A program made the translations under genes and the position numbers. This document shows, one piece after another, positions 39,387-47,746 of a stretch of 64,000 bases of DNA. The stretch lies in contig NZ_SZYH01000001.1 of assembly GCF_005298175.1 (NCBI RefSeq), positions 2,790,001 to 2,854,000 of the forward strand, given 5' to 3'. The DNA comes from Marinobacter panjinensis. GTDB taxonomy: Bacteria; Pseudomonadota; Gammaproteobacteria; Pseudomonadales; Oleiphilaceae. The notes under the pieces were generated by a model. That model saw nothing but the letters and a program-made list of their open reading frames with translations, had not been told where the DNA came from and searched no databases. Numbering within the stretch: position 1 is the first letter of the stretch; every line of letters begins with the position of its first letter.

Positions 39387-39773
39387 TCAGTTCTTCAACT
39401 TGTAGCGACCCGGGCCGAGAAATATCACTGCAACGGCAATAAACAGGAAGAAGCCCTGCAGTTCCAGCGCCCAGCCGCCGTTGTTCCCCAGCGCCATCAG
39501 CTCGTGGCTGTGCACCAGGGCAATAGCCACGAGCATGTTGAAGACAATCAGCAATGCGCCAATGCGGGTCTGGTAACCAAGGATGACCATCAGTGGTGCC
39601 AGTAACTCTCCGACGAAAACGCCCCAGGCGAAAAATGCCGGTATACCGTGGCTGGCCAGTTGGCCTTCAATAAACCCCACCCCATGGAACAGCTTTGCGA
39701 TGCCATGGAACAGCAGCAGCCCACCAAGGGTGAGTCGAACAATCAGTTTTCCGAGGTCTGCATTTTCCAGCAA
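39387..39773 (-). CDS. DoxX family membrane protein
   Basis: A 128-residue protein with four membrane helices. DoxX signature: LIVRLTLGGLLLFHGIAKLF and the conserved GVFVGELLAPLMVILGYQTR. Homologues take part in quinone-linked redox or thiol stress reactions; the substrate is unknown here. The gene ends two bases from the convergent cyclase stop. Confidence 0.9.
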   Translation of the reverse strand: MLENADLGKLIVRLTLGGLLLFHGIAKLFHGVGFIEGQLASHGIPAFFAWGVFVGELLAPLMVILGYQTRIGALLIVFNMLVAIALVHSHELMALGNNGGWALELQGFFLFIAVAVIFLGPGRYKLKN

Positions 39774-39837
39774 CGTCTGTATCCCTTCAGATAAGAATAC
39801 GGATAAGCGGGCAAGCTTACCCCGTTTGCTGGCAGTC

Positions 39838-40278
39838 TCAAAGGTTACGGATCTGCGGGTAGAGCGGCACCAGTTTTTTGATCAGCCGGTTCTGGGCACC
39901 CGTGGCAATATTGTTCTGTTCCATGGCGAGAATCAGGTTCTCGGCAAGGGCGTTGAACTGGGTATCCGTTACATTCATGTCGGAATGGCTTTCTCGCATC
40001 TTCCTGCCGGAATAGGTGCAGGGTCCTCCGCTTAGCTCGCAGAGCTGGTCCGTCAGGTTGGTATGGAACTGCCGCACGTCAACGCCACGGAATTGCTCAT
40101 TGATGCGGTCATCCTCAACGATCAGATAGAGCAGGTCTTCCACAATGTTGGCGATACCGGATCGCTCTCCGAGCTTTTGATACAGAGTCTCCGAGGGGTC
40201 GGTTGTTTCAGCCATTGACTGGCAGCCGGCAAGTGCCAGCATCGTAACCAGAGCTACGGCAATGGCGGAGTATCTCAT
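39838..40278 (-). CDS. Truncated hemoglobin (group 1) lipoprotein
   Basis: A 146-residue protein with a lipoprotein signal (MRYSAIAVALVTMLALAGCQ) and a group 1 truncated globin domain: LYQKLGERSGIANIVEDLL, DVRQFHTNLTDQLCELSGG, GRKMRESHSDMNVTD (proximal His region). Export of a globin as a lipoprotein is unusual and points to periplasmic heme, O2 or NO chemistry. The start is the ATG at 40278; the longer frame lacks a signal. Last gene of the operon 44106-39838. Confidence 0.85.
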   Translation of the reverse strand: MRYSAIAVALVTMLALAGCQSMAETTDPSETLYQKLGERSGIANIVEDLLYLIVEDDRINEQFRGVDVRQFHTNLTDQLCELSGGPCTYSGRKMRESHSDMNVTDTQFNALAENLILAMEQNNIATGAQNRLIKKLVPLYPQIRNL

Positions 40279-40295
40279 GGGGTTCTCCCGGGCTG

Positions 40296-41177
40296 TCAGA
40301 AGCTGGCCTGTAGTGAAAGGTAGGCGCCACGCTGATCTTCCAGGGTGGCGACATCCCCCAGGTTGACGAAAGCGGCGGTGACCGACAACCGTCTGTCGGG
40401 TACCCAGGCGATGAACACGTCCCACCAGTCATCTTCGGTGGCAAAGCCCAGGTTGTCGGGCTTCTGGCGGTACTCGGTGCCCACAAGCCACTGTCGTGTG
40501 ATAAACAGCCCGATGCTGCCCTCGAACACCGCCTCATAACTGTCGTTGCGGTCGCCGCCAAACCCAAGCAGCCCGCCCTGATTGGCTTTGGTGCCACGAA
40601 GAGTGGCGTTGACGAGTAAGTTGCGATCCATCACAGCTGCGAAGAAGAGTTTGCTGCCGGCGACATAGACATCAGTGCCGGTCTCGTCTTTAGCGCCAAT
40701 GGCGTCGGGTACCGTAAACTCCCTGTTGCGCTTGTGCTGCAGGCCGGCAGACCATTGCCCCCAGGGGCTGAAGAGCGCGTCGCCAAGGAGCCTGACTTTG
40801 AGCCCAAGAACATCCTGTACCAGTTCGTCTCCCTCAAGGCCGAATCCCTCCTTAAGGGTGAACACCAGCCTGTCCAGGTCCAGCGTCTGGCGCGCCAGGG
40901 TGAGCTCGATCCGGTTTTTCCAGGTAACACCGGCACCGACCACGGAAAGGGTGTAATCGTCAGTTTCAGCACGGGACAGTGTCAGGGTACCGCCCACTTC
41001 CTCGTCACTGGCATAGCCGCCCAACAGGGCCCAGGGGGACAACCCGCCGCCGGCACTGCCCTCAACGGAAGTGACACCACCGGTAGCCCACAATCGGCTG
41101 CCGGTGTCTGCCTGCAGGTTTGCAGATACCACTATCATCAATATCCCTGCACTGAATACCCGGCCCACCCGAGTCAT
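40296..41177 (-). CDS. DUF3034 family outer-membrane-like protein
   Basis: A 293-residue exported protein (signal peptide to about residue 23, VVSANLQA). The rest is rich in alternating beta strands with aromatic girdles (WSAGLQHKRNREFTVPDAIG; LFITRQWLVGTEYRQKP) and ends in F (LSLQASF), as in outer-membrane beta barrels. The family is DUF3034, of unknown function. Its start overlaps the stop of the GGDEF/EAL gene (ATGA), so it is translationally coupled. Confidence 0.85.
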   Translation of the reverse strand: MTRVGRVFSAGILMIVVSANLQADTGSRLWATGGVTSVEGSAGGGLSPWALLGGYASDEEVGGTLTLSRAETDDYTLSVVGAGVTWKNRIELTLARQTLDLDRLVFTLKEGFGLEGDELVQDVLGLKVRLLGDALFSPWGQWSAGLQHKRNREFTVPDAIGAKDETGTDVYVAGSKLFFAAVMDRNLLVNATLRGTKANQGGLLGFGGDRNDSYEAVFEGSIGLFITRQWLVGTEYRQKPDNLGFATEDDWWDVFIAWVPDRRLSVTAAFVNLGDVATLEDQRGAYLSLQASF

Positions 41178-43447
41178 GGCAATGTCACTTCTGTGTATGT
41201 GAGTTCCTGCTGTCGATTCGACAACAACTGTTCCGTGGCTTGCAGATCGGTTGCCGCGACAGGCCGGCTCAGGAAAAAGCCCTGACCCAGTTCACAACCC
41301 CAGTCCCGTAGCAGGTTCCAGCTTTCGAGGTTCTCGATACCTTCCGCCACCACTCTCAATCCCAGGCCATGGGCCATATCGATGGTGGACTGCACGATCA
41401 GCTGGTCCTGGGGTTCGGTGTCAAGATGAAGGACAAAGGATTTGTCGATCTTCAGCTCTTGTACCGGCAACTTGCGCAACTGCGATAACGAAGAATAGCC
41501 GGTACCGAAATCATCCACCGACAGGGTTACGCCCAGTTGTCGCAGCCGCCGTAGGGTTGCCAGGGCGGCTTCTGGATCGTCCATCAGCGCGCTTTCGGTC
41601 ACTTCCAGAGTGATTCTGGACATCGGCAGCTGCCACCGTGAGAAGGCTTCGGCCACATCGATGGGAAGATCCGGGCGGGTAAGGTCCAGGGTTGAAAGAT
41701 TGATGGCAACGCCGACATCGAGGCCGGCGGCGTGCCACTCGCTGGCATCTTCTGCAACCCGGTGGAGGATGTGCCGGGTGAGCTCGTTGATCTGGCCCGA
41801 CTTTTCGGCCAGGAGAATGAACTCTTCCGGAGAAATAAAGCCCAGCTCCGGGTGAATCCAGCGCACCAGCGCTTCGGCCTGATGAAAACTGGCGCAGGCC
41901 ATTTCCAGCTTGGGCTGGTAGTTCATGTGAAGGCTGTTACCGGTTATGGCGGCGTGCAGGTCAGAAATGATCTGCAGTTCCCGCAGATGGGTTTCATCGT
42001 GGCCCGGCTGGTAATGGGTGACTGCCTGCCGGTTTTTCTGGGCCTGCTCGAAGGTCAGGTTCAGCCGTCTGCGGACCTGATCGGTGTTCATGGCATCCGC
42101 TGGCAGTTGAAGCGTCACCATGGTGCAACGGAGGGAAAACGGGGTGGTTTCGATCATGAGCGGTGATTCCACCGCCAGGCGAAGCCCGTTTGCCTGGGCT
42201 TCCAGTTCTTCCTCCGACTGCTCTGGCGTCATCATCAGGAATTCGCCACCCCCGGTCCTCGCCAGTGTGGACATGTCGGGGAGCTGGTCTGCAAGCCTCG
42301 CAGATACTGCCCGAAGTACCTTGTCTCCGAATTCCAGCCCGAGGGTGTCGTTTACGTCCGACAGGTCATTAATGCGAAGCCCAAGCAGGCTGCAGGGTCT
42401 GCCACTGGAGAATTGCTCACGCAATTGCGACAGGAAGGCATTGCGATTGGGAAGGCCGGTGATTTCATCGTGGCTGGCGGCATGGCGTATCTGGTCCTCG
42501 CGGTCCCGCAGCTTGCTCAGCATGTCGCCCAGCGCCTGTCGCAGCTGCGCCAGCTCACCACCAGCACGAATGGGCGGAGGTGATGGGGTGCGGCCGTCTC
42601 CGATTGCTCTGGCATAATCCGCCAGTTGCAGCACCGGTCGGCCCATGTTGCGGGCTATCATCAGCGCGATCAGAGCTGCCAGAACAAGAACGGTGCTGAC
42701 CAGCAGGAGGATCTCCACAGCACGGCGGTAGTAATTCGCCAGACTGGCTTCGCGGTTGATCTGCAGCAGCAAGTGCAGGGCCGAGGGGCCGTTTTCAGTC
42801 AGATTGACGATACGGGTGAAATATTGGGTGCTCTCGAGGAAGCTGGCTTCGCTCCCGGCACCGGTTCTGAATTGCGCCTCGGTGCCACTGAGGCGACTGA
42901 TAACGTCACTCAGCTCAGTACCCAGGCTGAAACCGGCAATCAGCCAGGCTCGAAGTCCCGGCGCTTCAACCGGGATGGCGATCAGCTCGACGCCTTCATC
43001 CTCGAAAACAGCCATACGGCTGGCATAGCCTGACTGCCGGGCTTCGGCCAGTAACTGGCCAGACGGGAATTGATCTGGCAGGGTGCCGGATTCTGCGAGC
43101 GTAGTACTGTCGTTGTCCAGTAGCACGGCGAACCTGGCGCCAACACGGCGGGCCTGATTGGCCAGAGCGCTGTCTGCAGTCGGTCGATCGCCACTGGCAA
43201 CGGCTGAGCGAAAGCCGAAGTCGCGTACCACCACATCCAGCCGTGACAGAATCAGGCTGGTCCGGCGGTCCAGTACTTCATCTGCGACCCGTTCCCCCAG
43301 CCTCAATTGTTCCTTGGCACGGACCTTCTCATCCTCGAATAAATACAGCATCAGCAAACCACCGATGCTAAGGCTGACAACGGCAACCAGCGCAACCATG
43401 ACGGTTACCAGGCGCCCGCGAAACCCTATTCGATGAGCAACAGCCAT
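41174..43447 (-). CDS. GGDEF/EAL cyclic-di-GMP protein with periplasmic sensor
   Basis: A 757-residue inner-membrane protein. Two membrane helices (about 12-32 and 238-258) flank a periplasmic sensor domain, then HAMP, GGDEF and EAL. The GGDEF motif is altered (ARTGGGEFLMM, GGGEF), suggesting loss of cyclase activity or GTP-only binding. The EAL domain keeps catalytic residues (EALVRWIHPELG, the E of VTESALMDD, DDFGTGYSSLSQL), so phosphodiesterase activity is likely. The ATG shares a base with the stop of the upstream cupredoxin-like gene. Confidence 0.92.
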   Translation of the reverse strand: MAVAHRIGFRGRLVTVMVALVAVVSLSIGGLLMLYLFEDEKVRAKEQLRLGERVADEVLDRRTSLILSRLDVVVRDFGFRSAVASGDRPTADSALANQARRVGARFAVLLDNDSTTLAESGTLPDQFPSGQLLAEARQSGYASRMAVFEDEGVELIAIPVEAPGLRAWLIAGFSLGTELSDVISRLSGTEAQFRTGAGSEASFLESTQYFTRIVNLTENGPSALHLLLQINREASLANYYRRAVEILLLVSTVLVLAALIALMIARNMGRPVLQLADYARAIGDGRTPSPPPIRAGGELAQLRQALGDMLSKLRDREDQIRHAASHDEITGLPNRNAFLSQLREQFSSGRPCSLLGLRINDLSDVNDTLGLEFGDKVLRAVSARLADQLPDMSTLARTGGGEFLMMTPEQSEEELEAQANGLRLAVESPLMIETTPFSLRCTMVTLQLPADAMNTDQVRRRLNLTFEQAQKNRQAVTHYQPGHDETHLRELQIISDLHAAITGNSLHMNYQPKLEMACASFHQAEALVRWIHPELGFISPEEFILLAEKSGQINELTRHILHRVAEDASEWHAAGLDVGVAINLSTLDLTRPDLPIDVAEAFSRWQLPMSRITLEVTESALMDDPEAALATLRRLRQLGVTLSVDDFGTGYSSLSQLRKLPVQELKIDKSFVLHLDTEPQDQLIVQSTIDMAHGLGLRVVAEGIENLESWNLLRDWGCELGQGFFLSRPVAATDLQATEQLLSNRQQELTYTEVTLP

Positions 43448-44106
43448 CAAAGCTCCCGGAACCGTTTCTGCAGGCCGTCCAGCCTGTCACCGCCGGCTGG
43501 CTCGGGTGATAGTTCAACGGCGAGCTCAAGGGGTTCCGGGTAAGGCTGGTTCACCGTAAAACGGGCCATGCGCGTGTTGTCGGTCATACGTGGATGCCAG
43601 ACGCGCAGGCCTGATTCCGCGCTGCCGTCGGCGGATGCCGGCAGGTGCAGATCCAATAGGCCCTGGTCATCGGTGTAACCGGCGGGGGTTACGTCGGTAA
43701 CCAGGAGGAAACCCTGCATGTTGTCATGGATGTTGCAGCCAATTTCCACCACGCCGGTCTGGTCGAAGGTGATGGGCTCTTCCGGTCGGCCAGCATAGAG
43801 CTCAAGATCGAATACCTTGGCAGGCGAGAAGGAATAGACGTGATGCTGGGTGTTGTCACGATTGGGGAAATCTACCTTTGAATTTCGTGCAATGACCAGG
43901 GTGTGTGGTTGAAATTCCCGGTTCTTCTGGATGATTTCCGCCTCAGTGGGCTGGTTTTCAGTACCACTGTCGAGAATCACAACAGCGTTCACCACTGGCT
44001 GCCCGGTGGTGCTGTCGGTCAGCACCAGTGTCAAGCCAGTGGGTTCGGCGCCCAGGCAAATGGGGCTGGTCAGCGCGATTATCAGGGTAATGATTGGTCT
44101 GTACAT
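43447..44106 (-). CDS. Cupredoxin-like 'methylamine utilization' family protein
   Basis: A 219-residue exported protein with signal peptide (MYRPIITLIIALTSPICLGA). It combines a carboxypeptidase-regulatory-like beta domain (LVLTDSTTGQPVVNAVVILD) with a cupredoxin-like fold: FPNRDNTQHHVYSFSPAKVF carries the His ligands and VVEIGCNIHDNMQGFLLVTD a C-x-x-H-x-x-M blue-copper motif. Often annotated as methylamine utilisation protein, yet no mau genes are nearby. First gene of a four-gene operon with the EAL, DUF3034 and globin genes. Confidence 0.82.
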   Translation of the reverse strand: MYRPIITLIIALTSPICLGAEPTGLTLVLTDSTTGQPVVNAVVILDSGTENQPTEAEIIQKNREFQPHTLVIARNSKVDFPNRDNTQHHVYSFSPAKVFDLELYAGRPEEPITFDQTGVVEIGCNIHDNMQGFLLVTDVTPAGYTDDQGLLDLHLPASADGSAESGLRVWHPRMTDNTRMARFTVNQPYPEPLELAVELSPEPAGGDRLDGLQKRFREL

Positions 44107-44130
44107 CGTTATGAGCCATCCGCGTCGTCG

Positions 44131-44778
44131 TCATATGCCCGCACCTAACGACAAGCGTATGTGGTTACGTACCAGCAGGTTTTCCCAGTAGTGTTTCATC
44201 CAGTCCCATGCAGCATTCCTTGTCTGTTCTACGAACGGATCCAGATTCAGTTCGTAATAATCCGGTGTGCCGGCAATCTGCAGGACAGTAACGGTGATTG
44301 ACTGGTCCAGCTCATTGGCAAAGGGTTCGCCGATCAGTTGATGGGCAAGCAGGTTGGCCCGGGTTGCCTCTACATCCACCAGCTCGCTGGCCCGGGTGGA
44401 GCGGTTGTTTTCGTACATTTCCTCCATCAGGCGATGGCAGAGGTAGGCCCGTATGAGAAGGCCATCAAGGCCATCATAGCGGACAAGAAGAACAGATGGC
44501 TGGGTAAAATAACCGATCGCAGCGTTCACGAAGGGCGCGAACAAGTCGGCCTTGCCGGCTTCCTTTGCACAGGCCTCAACGCACTCGATCAGCCTCGGGG
44601 CCATTTCAATGTATTCGATGGCAAACTGAAACAGGCAGGTGGCAGGCTGATAGCCATCGATTGTGATTGTGGCAGGCAAACACGTCGCCCTCTCCCGCAT
44701 CTGCTCGAGGAAGGTGCCGGAGCGGGCTTCCTGCCTGCGTGCCTGGTCAATGATGTCGAGAACAACCTTTGGTGTCAT
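44131..44778 (-). CDS. Hypothetical protein
   Basis: A 215-residue soluble protein that I cannot assign. It is mainly alpha-helical by composition (AIEYIEMAPRLIECVEACAK, AFFVNA-type helices) with no catalytic motif, signal or membrane helix. The frame is open upstream to a GTG at 44937; the extra 53 residues look non-coding, but no good ribosome binding site marks the ATG at 44778, so the start is uncertain. It lies upstream of, and in the same direction as, the cupredoxin-like gene, and may belong to that operon. Confidence 0.6.
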   Translation of the reverse strand: MTPKVVLDIIDQARRQEARSGTFLEQMRERATCLPATITIDGYQPATCLFQFAIEYIEMAPRLIECVEACAKEAGKADLFAPFVNAAIGYFTQPSVLLVRYDGLDGLLIRAYLCHRLMEEMYENNRSTRASELVDVEATRANLLAHQLIGEPFANELDQSITVTVLQIAGTPDYYELNLDPFVEQTRNAAWDWMKHYWENLLVRNHIRLSLGAGI

Positions 44779-44982
44779 TTCAGGAGATGCCGGTCTCTGA
44801 ACTGAATGGGGTCGCAAGGCGCCTCCCGTTATACGAATAGGGTCGTCAGGGGGCACGGGGAAGCGGCTGGCCACCGCAACATGCCTGCCTTTTCTCACAA
44901 GTGTAGACGAGTTTTTGCAGGCTGCTCTGGCATCCACATTAAAACCTGAACAGGATAGTCATTGAATATCGCTGGCGTTAGC

Positions 44983-46254
44983 TTATTGTTGCGAAAACCA
45001 CCGATCGTGCCGCGAATGGCTGATAAAAAGCAGTCCCATGGTGACAGCACGAGCCAGCATCAGGCAGATCAGGGAGAACCAGAGCCCATGGTTGCCCCAG
45101 CCTGTGGTCAGCCACCATACCGGCAGAAACACCACTACAGCCGAAAACAGCATGGTGTTCTGCATGTCCCGGGTGCGGGTGGCACCAATAAAAACGCCGT
45201 CCAGCAGATAACCCCATACGGCGGCCAGTGGCAGCACCCACAGCCAAGGCAGGTAGAGCCAGGCGGTGGTACGTACTTCATCGATGCCTGTCAGCAGGCT
45301 TATCAGGTAGCGCCCGCCCAACACAAATGCCACCGTAAACAGTACCGAACCCCACAGTGACCAGCGAAAAGCCACCCTGAATACCTGGTGGAATTGCTGA
45401 CGGCTGTTTTTGCCCACGGCCTCACCAATCAGCGCCTCGGCGGCATTGGCAAAGCCATCCAGGCCGTTGGAGATCACCAGCAGAAAAGTGATCAGGACGG
45501 CATTGGCGGCCAGTATGGTGTCGCCCTGCCTTGCTCCCTGCGCGGTAAAAAATGCCAGCACCAGCAGCAGGGCGATGGTTCGCACCATGATGTAACGGTT
45601 GACCTGCAGTATTCGGAGGTAGTCGTTCAGCTGGCCGAACAGGGCGCGGCTGAAACCCTGACCAGCCGGCATCCGCAGCAGCACCATGCGAAACCCGATG
45701 GCCGCTGCAGAGTATTCGGCCAGCACGGTGGCCATGGCAACGCCACGGCTGTTCCAGCCGAAGCCGGTGACGAACAGAATGTCCAGAACGATGTTGAGCC
45801 CGTTCGCCACAATCAGCATGACCATTGGCCCCTTGGGCAATTGAGTGCCGATAAGCCAGCCCACCAGGGTGTACTGGCACAGTACCGCCGGGGCGCTCCA
45901 GATACGAATGCTGGCATACTCTGCGGCAAGCGCTGCAACACGTTCACTGGGGTTCATCAGCTCAAGGCCGAGGCGGATCAGGGGCTGGTGGAGCAGGATC
46001 AGCAACAGGCCTATTCCGACAGCCAACAATACCGAGCGCAACAACAGTGCGATCTGCGCGAATTCATCCCGCTTGCCCCAGGCCTGGGCTGCAAGGCCGG
46101 TAGTGCCCATGCGCATGAAGCCGAAGGTCCAGTACAGAATGCTGAACAGGTTTGCGCCCACGGCAACAGCGCCCAGGTATTCCGGGCTCTCCAGGTGCCC
46201 CAGCACAGCGGTATCCACCAGCCCCAGAAGCGGCACCGTGAGGTTGGTGAGCAT
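44983..46254 (-). CDS. dinF: MATE family efflux protein, DinF type
   Basis: A 12-helix multidrug/Na+ or H+ antiporter, 423 residues from the first ATG. N-terminal NLTVPLLGLVDTAVLGHLES is the DinF signature; RMGTTGLAAQAWG and GLDGFANAAEALIGEAVGKN are further family motifs. The first ATG starts in the middle of membrane helix 1. The frame continues upstream to an ATT codon at 46323, preceded by AAGAAGGAAC with good spacing, and those 23 residues (ending RRLWALAWPL) complete the helix, so translation probably begins there. Confidence 0.9.
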   Translation of the reverse strand: MLTNLTVPLLGLVDTAVLGHLESPEYLGAVAVGANLFSILYWTFGFMRMGTTGLAAQAWGKRDEFAQIALLLRSVLLAVGIGLLLILLHQPLIRLGLELMNPSERVAALAAEYASIRIWSAPAVLCQYTLVGWLIGTQLPKGPMVMLIVANGLNIVLDILFVTGFGWNSRGVAMATVLAEYSAAAIGFRMVLLRMPAGQGFSRALFGQLNDYLRILQVNRYIMVRTIALLLVLAFFTAQGARQGDTILAANAVLITFLLVISNGLDGFANAAEALIGEAVGKNSRQQFHQVFRVAFRWSLWGSVLFTVAFVLGGRYLISLLTGIDEVRTTAWLYLPWLWVLPLAAVWGYLLDGVFIGATRTRDMQNTMLFSAVVVFLPVWWLTTGWGNHGLWFSLICLMLARAVTMGLLFISHSRHDRWFSQQ

Positions 46255-46518
46255 CAGGGGCCATGCCAGTGCCCAGAGCCGGCGATCCGTGGTGGTGAGT
46301 TTCGGGGACGATTCTACAGAAATGAAAAAAGTTCCTTCTTTAGTCGATTAATGGCCACTCGGACTTTCGCATTTTTTTGATCTGTGTCTATACTTGGTGC
46401 GTGAATTATCCATAGCAGACTTCCACTCTAGCCCGAACGGTGTGTGCGAGCACTGTCCGGAACAGAGGGATTGGACGCAAAATCCGACAAGAATAACACT
46501 CTGTGGAGACACAGTATT

Positions 46519-47643
46519 ATGCGCGTGCACGCTAAGCGGGCAGGTGTCCTCTTGGGCGGACTTATGACGCCAGCGTTGTCCATGGCGGACTGGACGCTGA
46601 ACATGAGTCCCGGGGTCACCGGTACCAGTAACGAGATTTTCAGCCTTCACATGACCATCCTGTGGATCTGCGTCGTCATCGGCGTTGTGGTCTTTGGTAT
46701 CATGTTCTGGTCAATATTTGCCCACCGCAAATCTTCGGGTCGTAAACCGGCCAACTTCCACGAGAATACGCTGGTCGAGATTCTGTGGACGATCATCCCC
46801 CTGGTTATTCTCGTGGTGATGGCTATTCCCGCCACCGCGACGCTGGTCGACATGTACGACTCCAGCGAAGCCGATATTGATATCAAGGTCACCGGTTATC
46901 AGTGGCGCTGGAAATACGATTATATCGACGATGATTTCGGGTATTTTTCCAATATTTCCACCAGTGATGACGAGATTTACAACCGTACCGCCAAGTCAGA
47001 AAACTACTTGCTGGATGTCGATAACCCAATGGTGGTGCCGGTGGGCGCAAAGATTCGCCTGCTGCTCACAGCCAACGATGTTATCCACAGCTGGTGGGTG
47101 CCTGAGTTCGGCATCAAAAAGGATGCCATACCTGGTTTTGTTAACGAGGCCTGGACCAGAGTCGATGAGCCGGGTATTTACCGTGGTCAATGCACCGAGT
47201 TATGCGGCGTAAAACACGGTTTTATGCCGGTGGTGGTAAAGGCAGTTCCTCAGGAGGAATACGATGCCTGGGTGGCGGAGCAGAAGGAAGCCGCCCAGCG
47301 TGAGCGCGAACTCACCGAGAAAGACTGGACACTGGAAGAGCTGATGGAGCGTGGCGAGAAGGCCTACGCCAGTGCCTGTGCGTCCTGTCACCAGGCCGAT
47401 GGCAGCGGTGCGCCACCAGCGTTCCCGGCGCTCAAAGGCAGCCAGATTGCCCTGGAAGATATGGATGCGCACCTGGATATTGTTGTTAACGGTGTTTCCG
47501 GTACCGCCATGCAGGCGTTTGGTGGCCAGCTGAGCGAAGTCGATCTTGCAGCGGTTATCACCTATGAGCGTAACGCCTGGGGTAACGATACCGGTGAGAT
47601 GATTACGCCGAAAGAAGTATTCGAGTACAAGAATCAGGAATGA
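46519..47643 (+). CDS. coxB: Cytochrome c oxidase subunit II with cytochrome c domain
   Basis: A 374-residue subunit of an aa3-type oxidase (caa3-like). Signal peptide, two membrane helices (about 48-70 and 90-112), then the CuA cupredoxin domain: VIHSWWVPEFGIKKD and GQCTELCGVKHGFMP hold the Cys/His/Met ligands. A fused C-terminal cytochrome c has CASCH (near 295). Start MRVHAKRAG at 46519, with GGAG upstream. Heads the operon coxB-coxA-coxC and is divergent from the MATE gene. Confidence 0.96.
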   Translation: MRVHAKRAGVLLGGLMTPALSMADWTLNMSPGVTGTSNEIFSLHMTILWICVVIGVVVFGIMFWSIFAHRKSSGRKPANFHENTLVEILWTIIPLVILVVMAIPATATLVDMYDSSEADIDIKVTGYQWRWKYDYIDDDFGYFSNISTSDDEIYNRTAKSENYLLDVDNPMVVPVGAKIRLLLTANDVIHSWWVPEFGIKKDAIPGFVNEAWTRVDEPGIYRGQCTELCGVKHGFMPVVVKAVPQEEYDAWVAEQKEAAQRERELTEKDWTLEELMERGEKAYASACASCHQADGSGAPPAFPALKGSQIALEDMDAHLDIVVNGVSGTAMQAFGGQLSEVDLAAVITYERNAWGNDTGEMITPKEVFEYKNQE

Positions 47644-47746
47644 TGAACCGGGCAGGCTATAACCAGGGTTGCAGCCTGCCCCGTCCAATTTCGCCAGACT
47701 AATGACATCACCAGCCAGAACAACACGGCGGTAACGGGGGTTTTTC

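Noticed and set aside
43447..44106. Methylamine dehydrogenase pathway gene
   Set aside because: Despite the common family name no mau genes are nearby; the domain content supports only a cupredoxin-like secreted protein.
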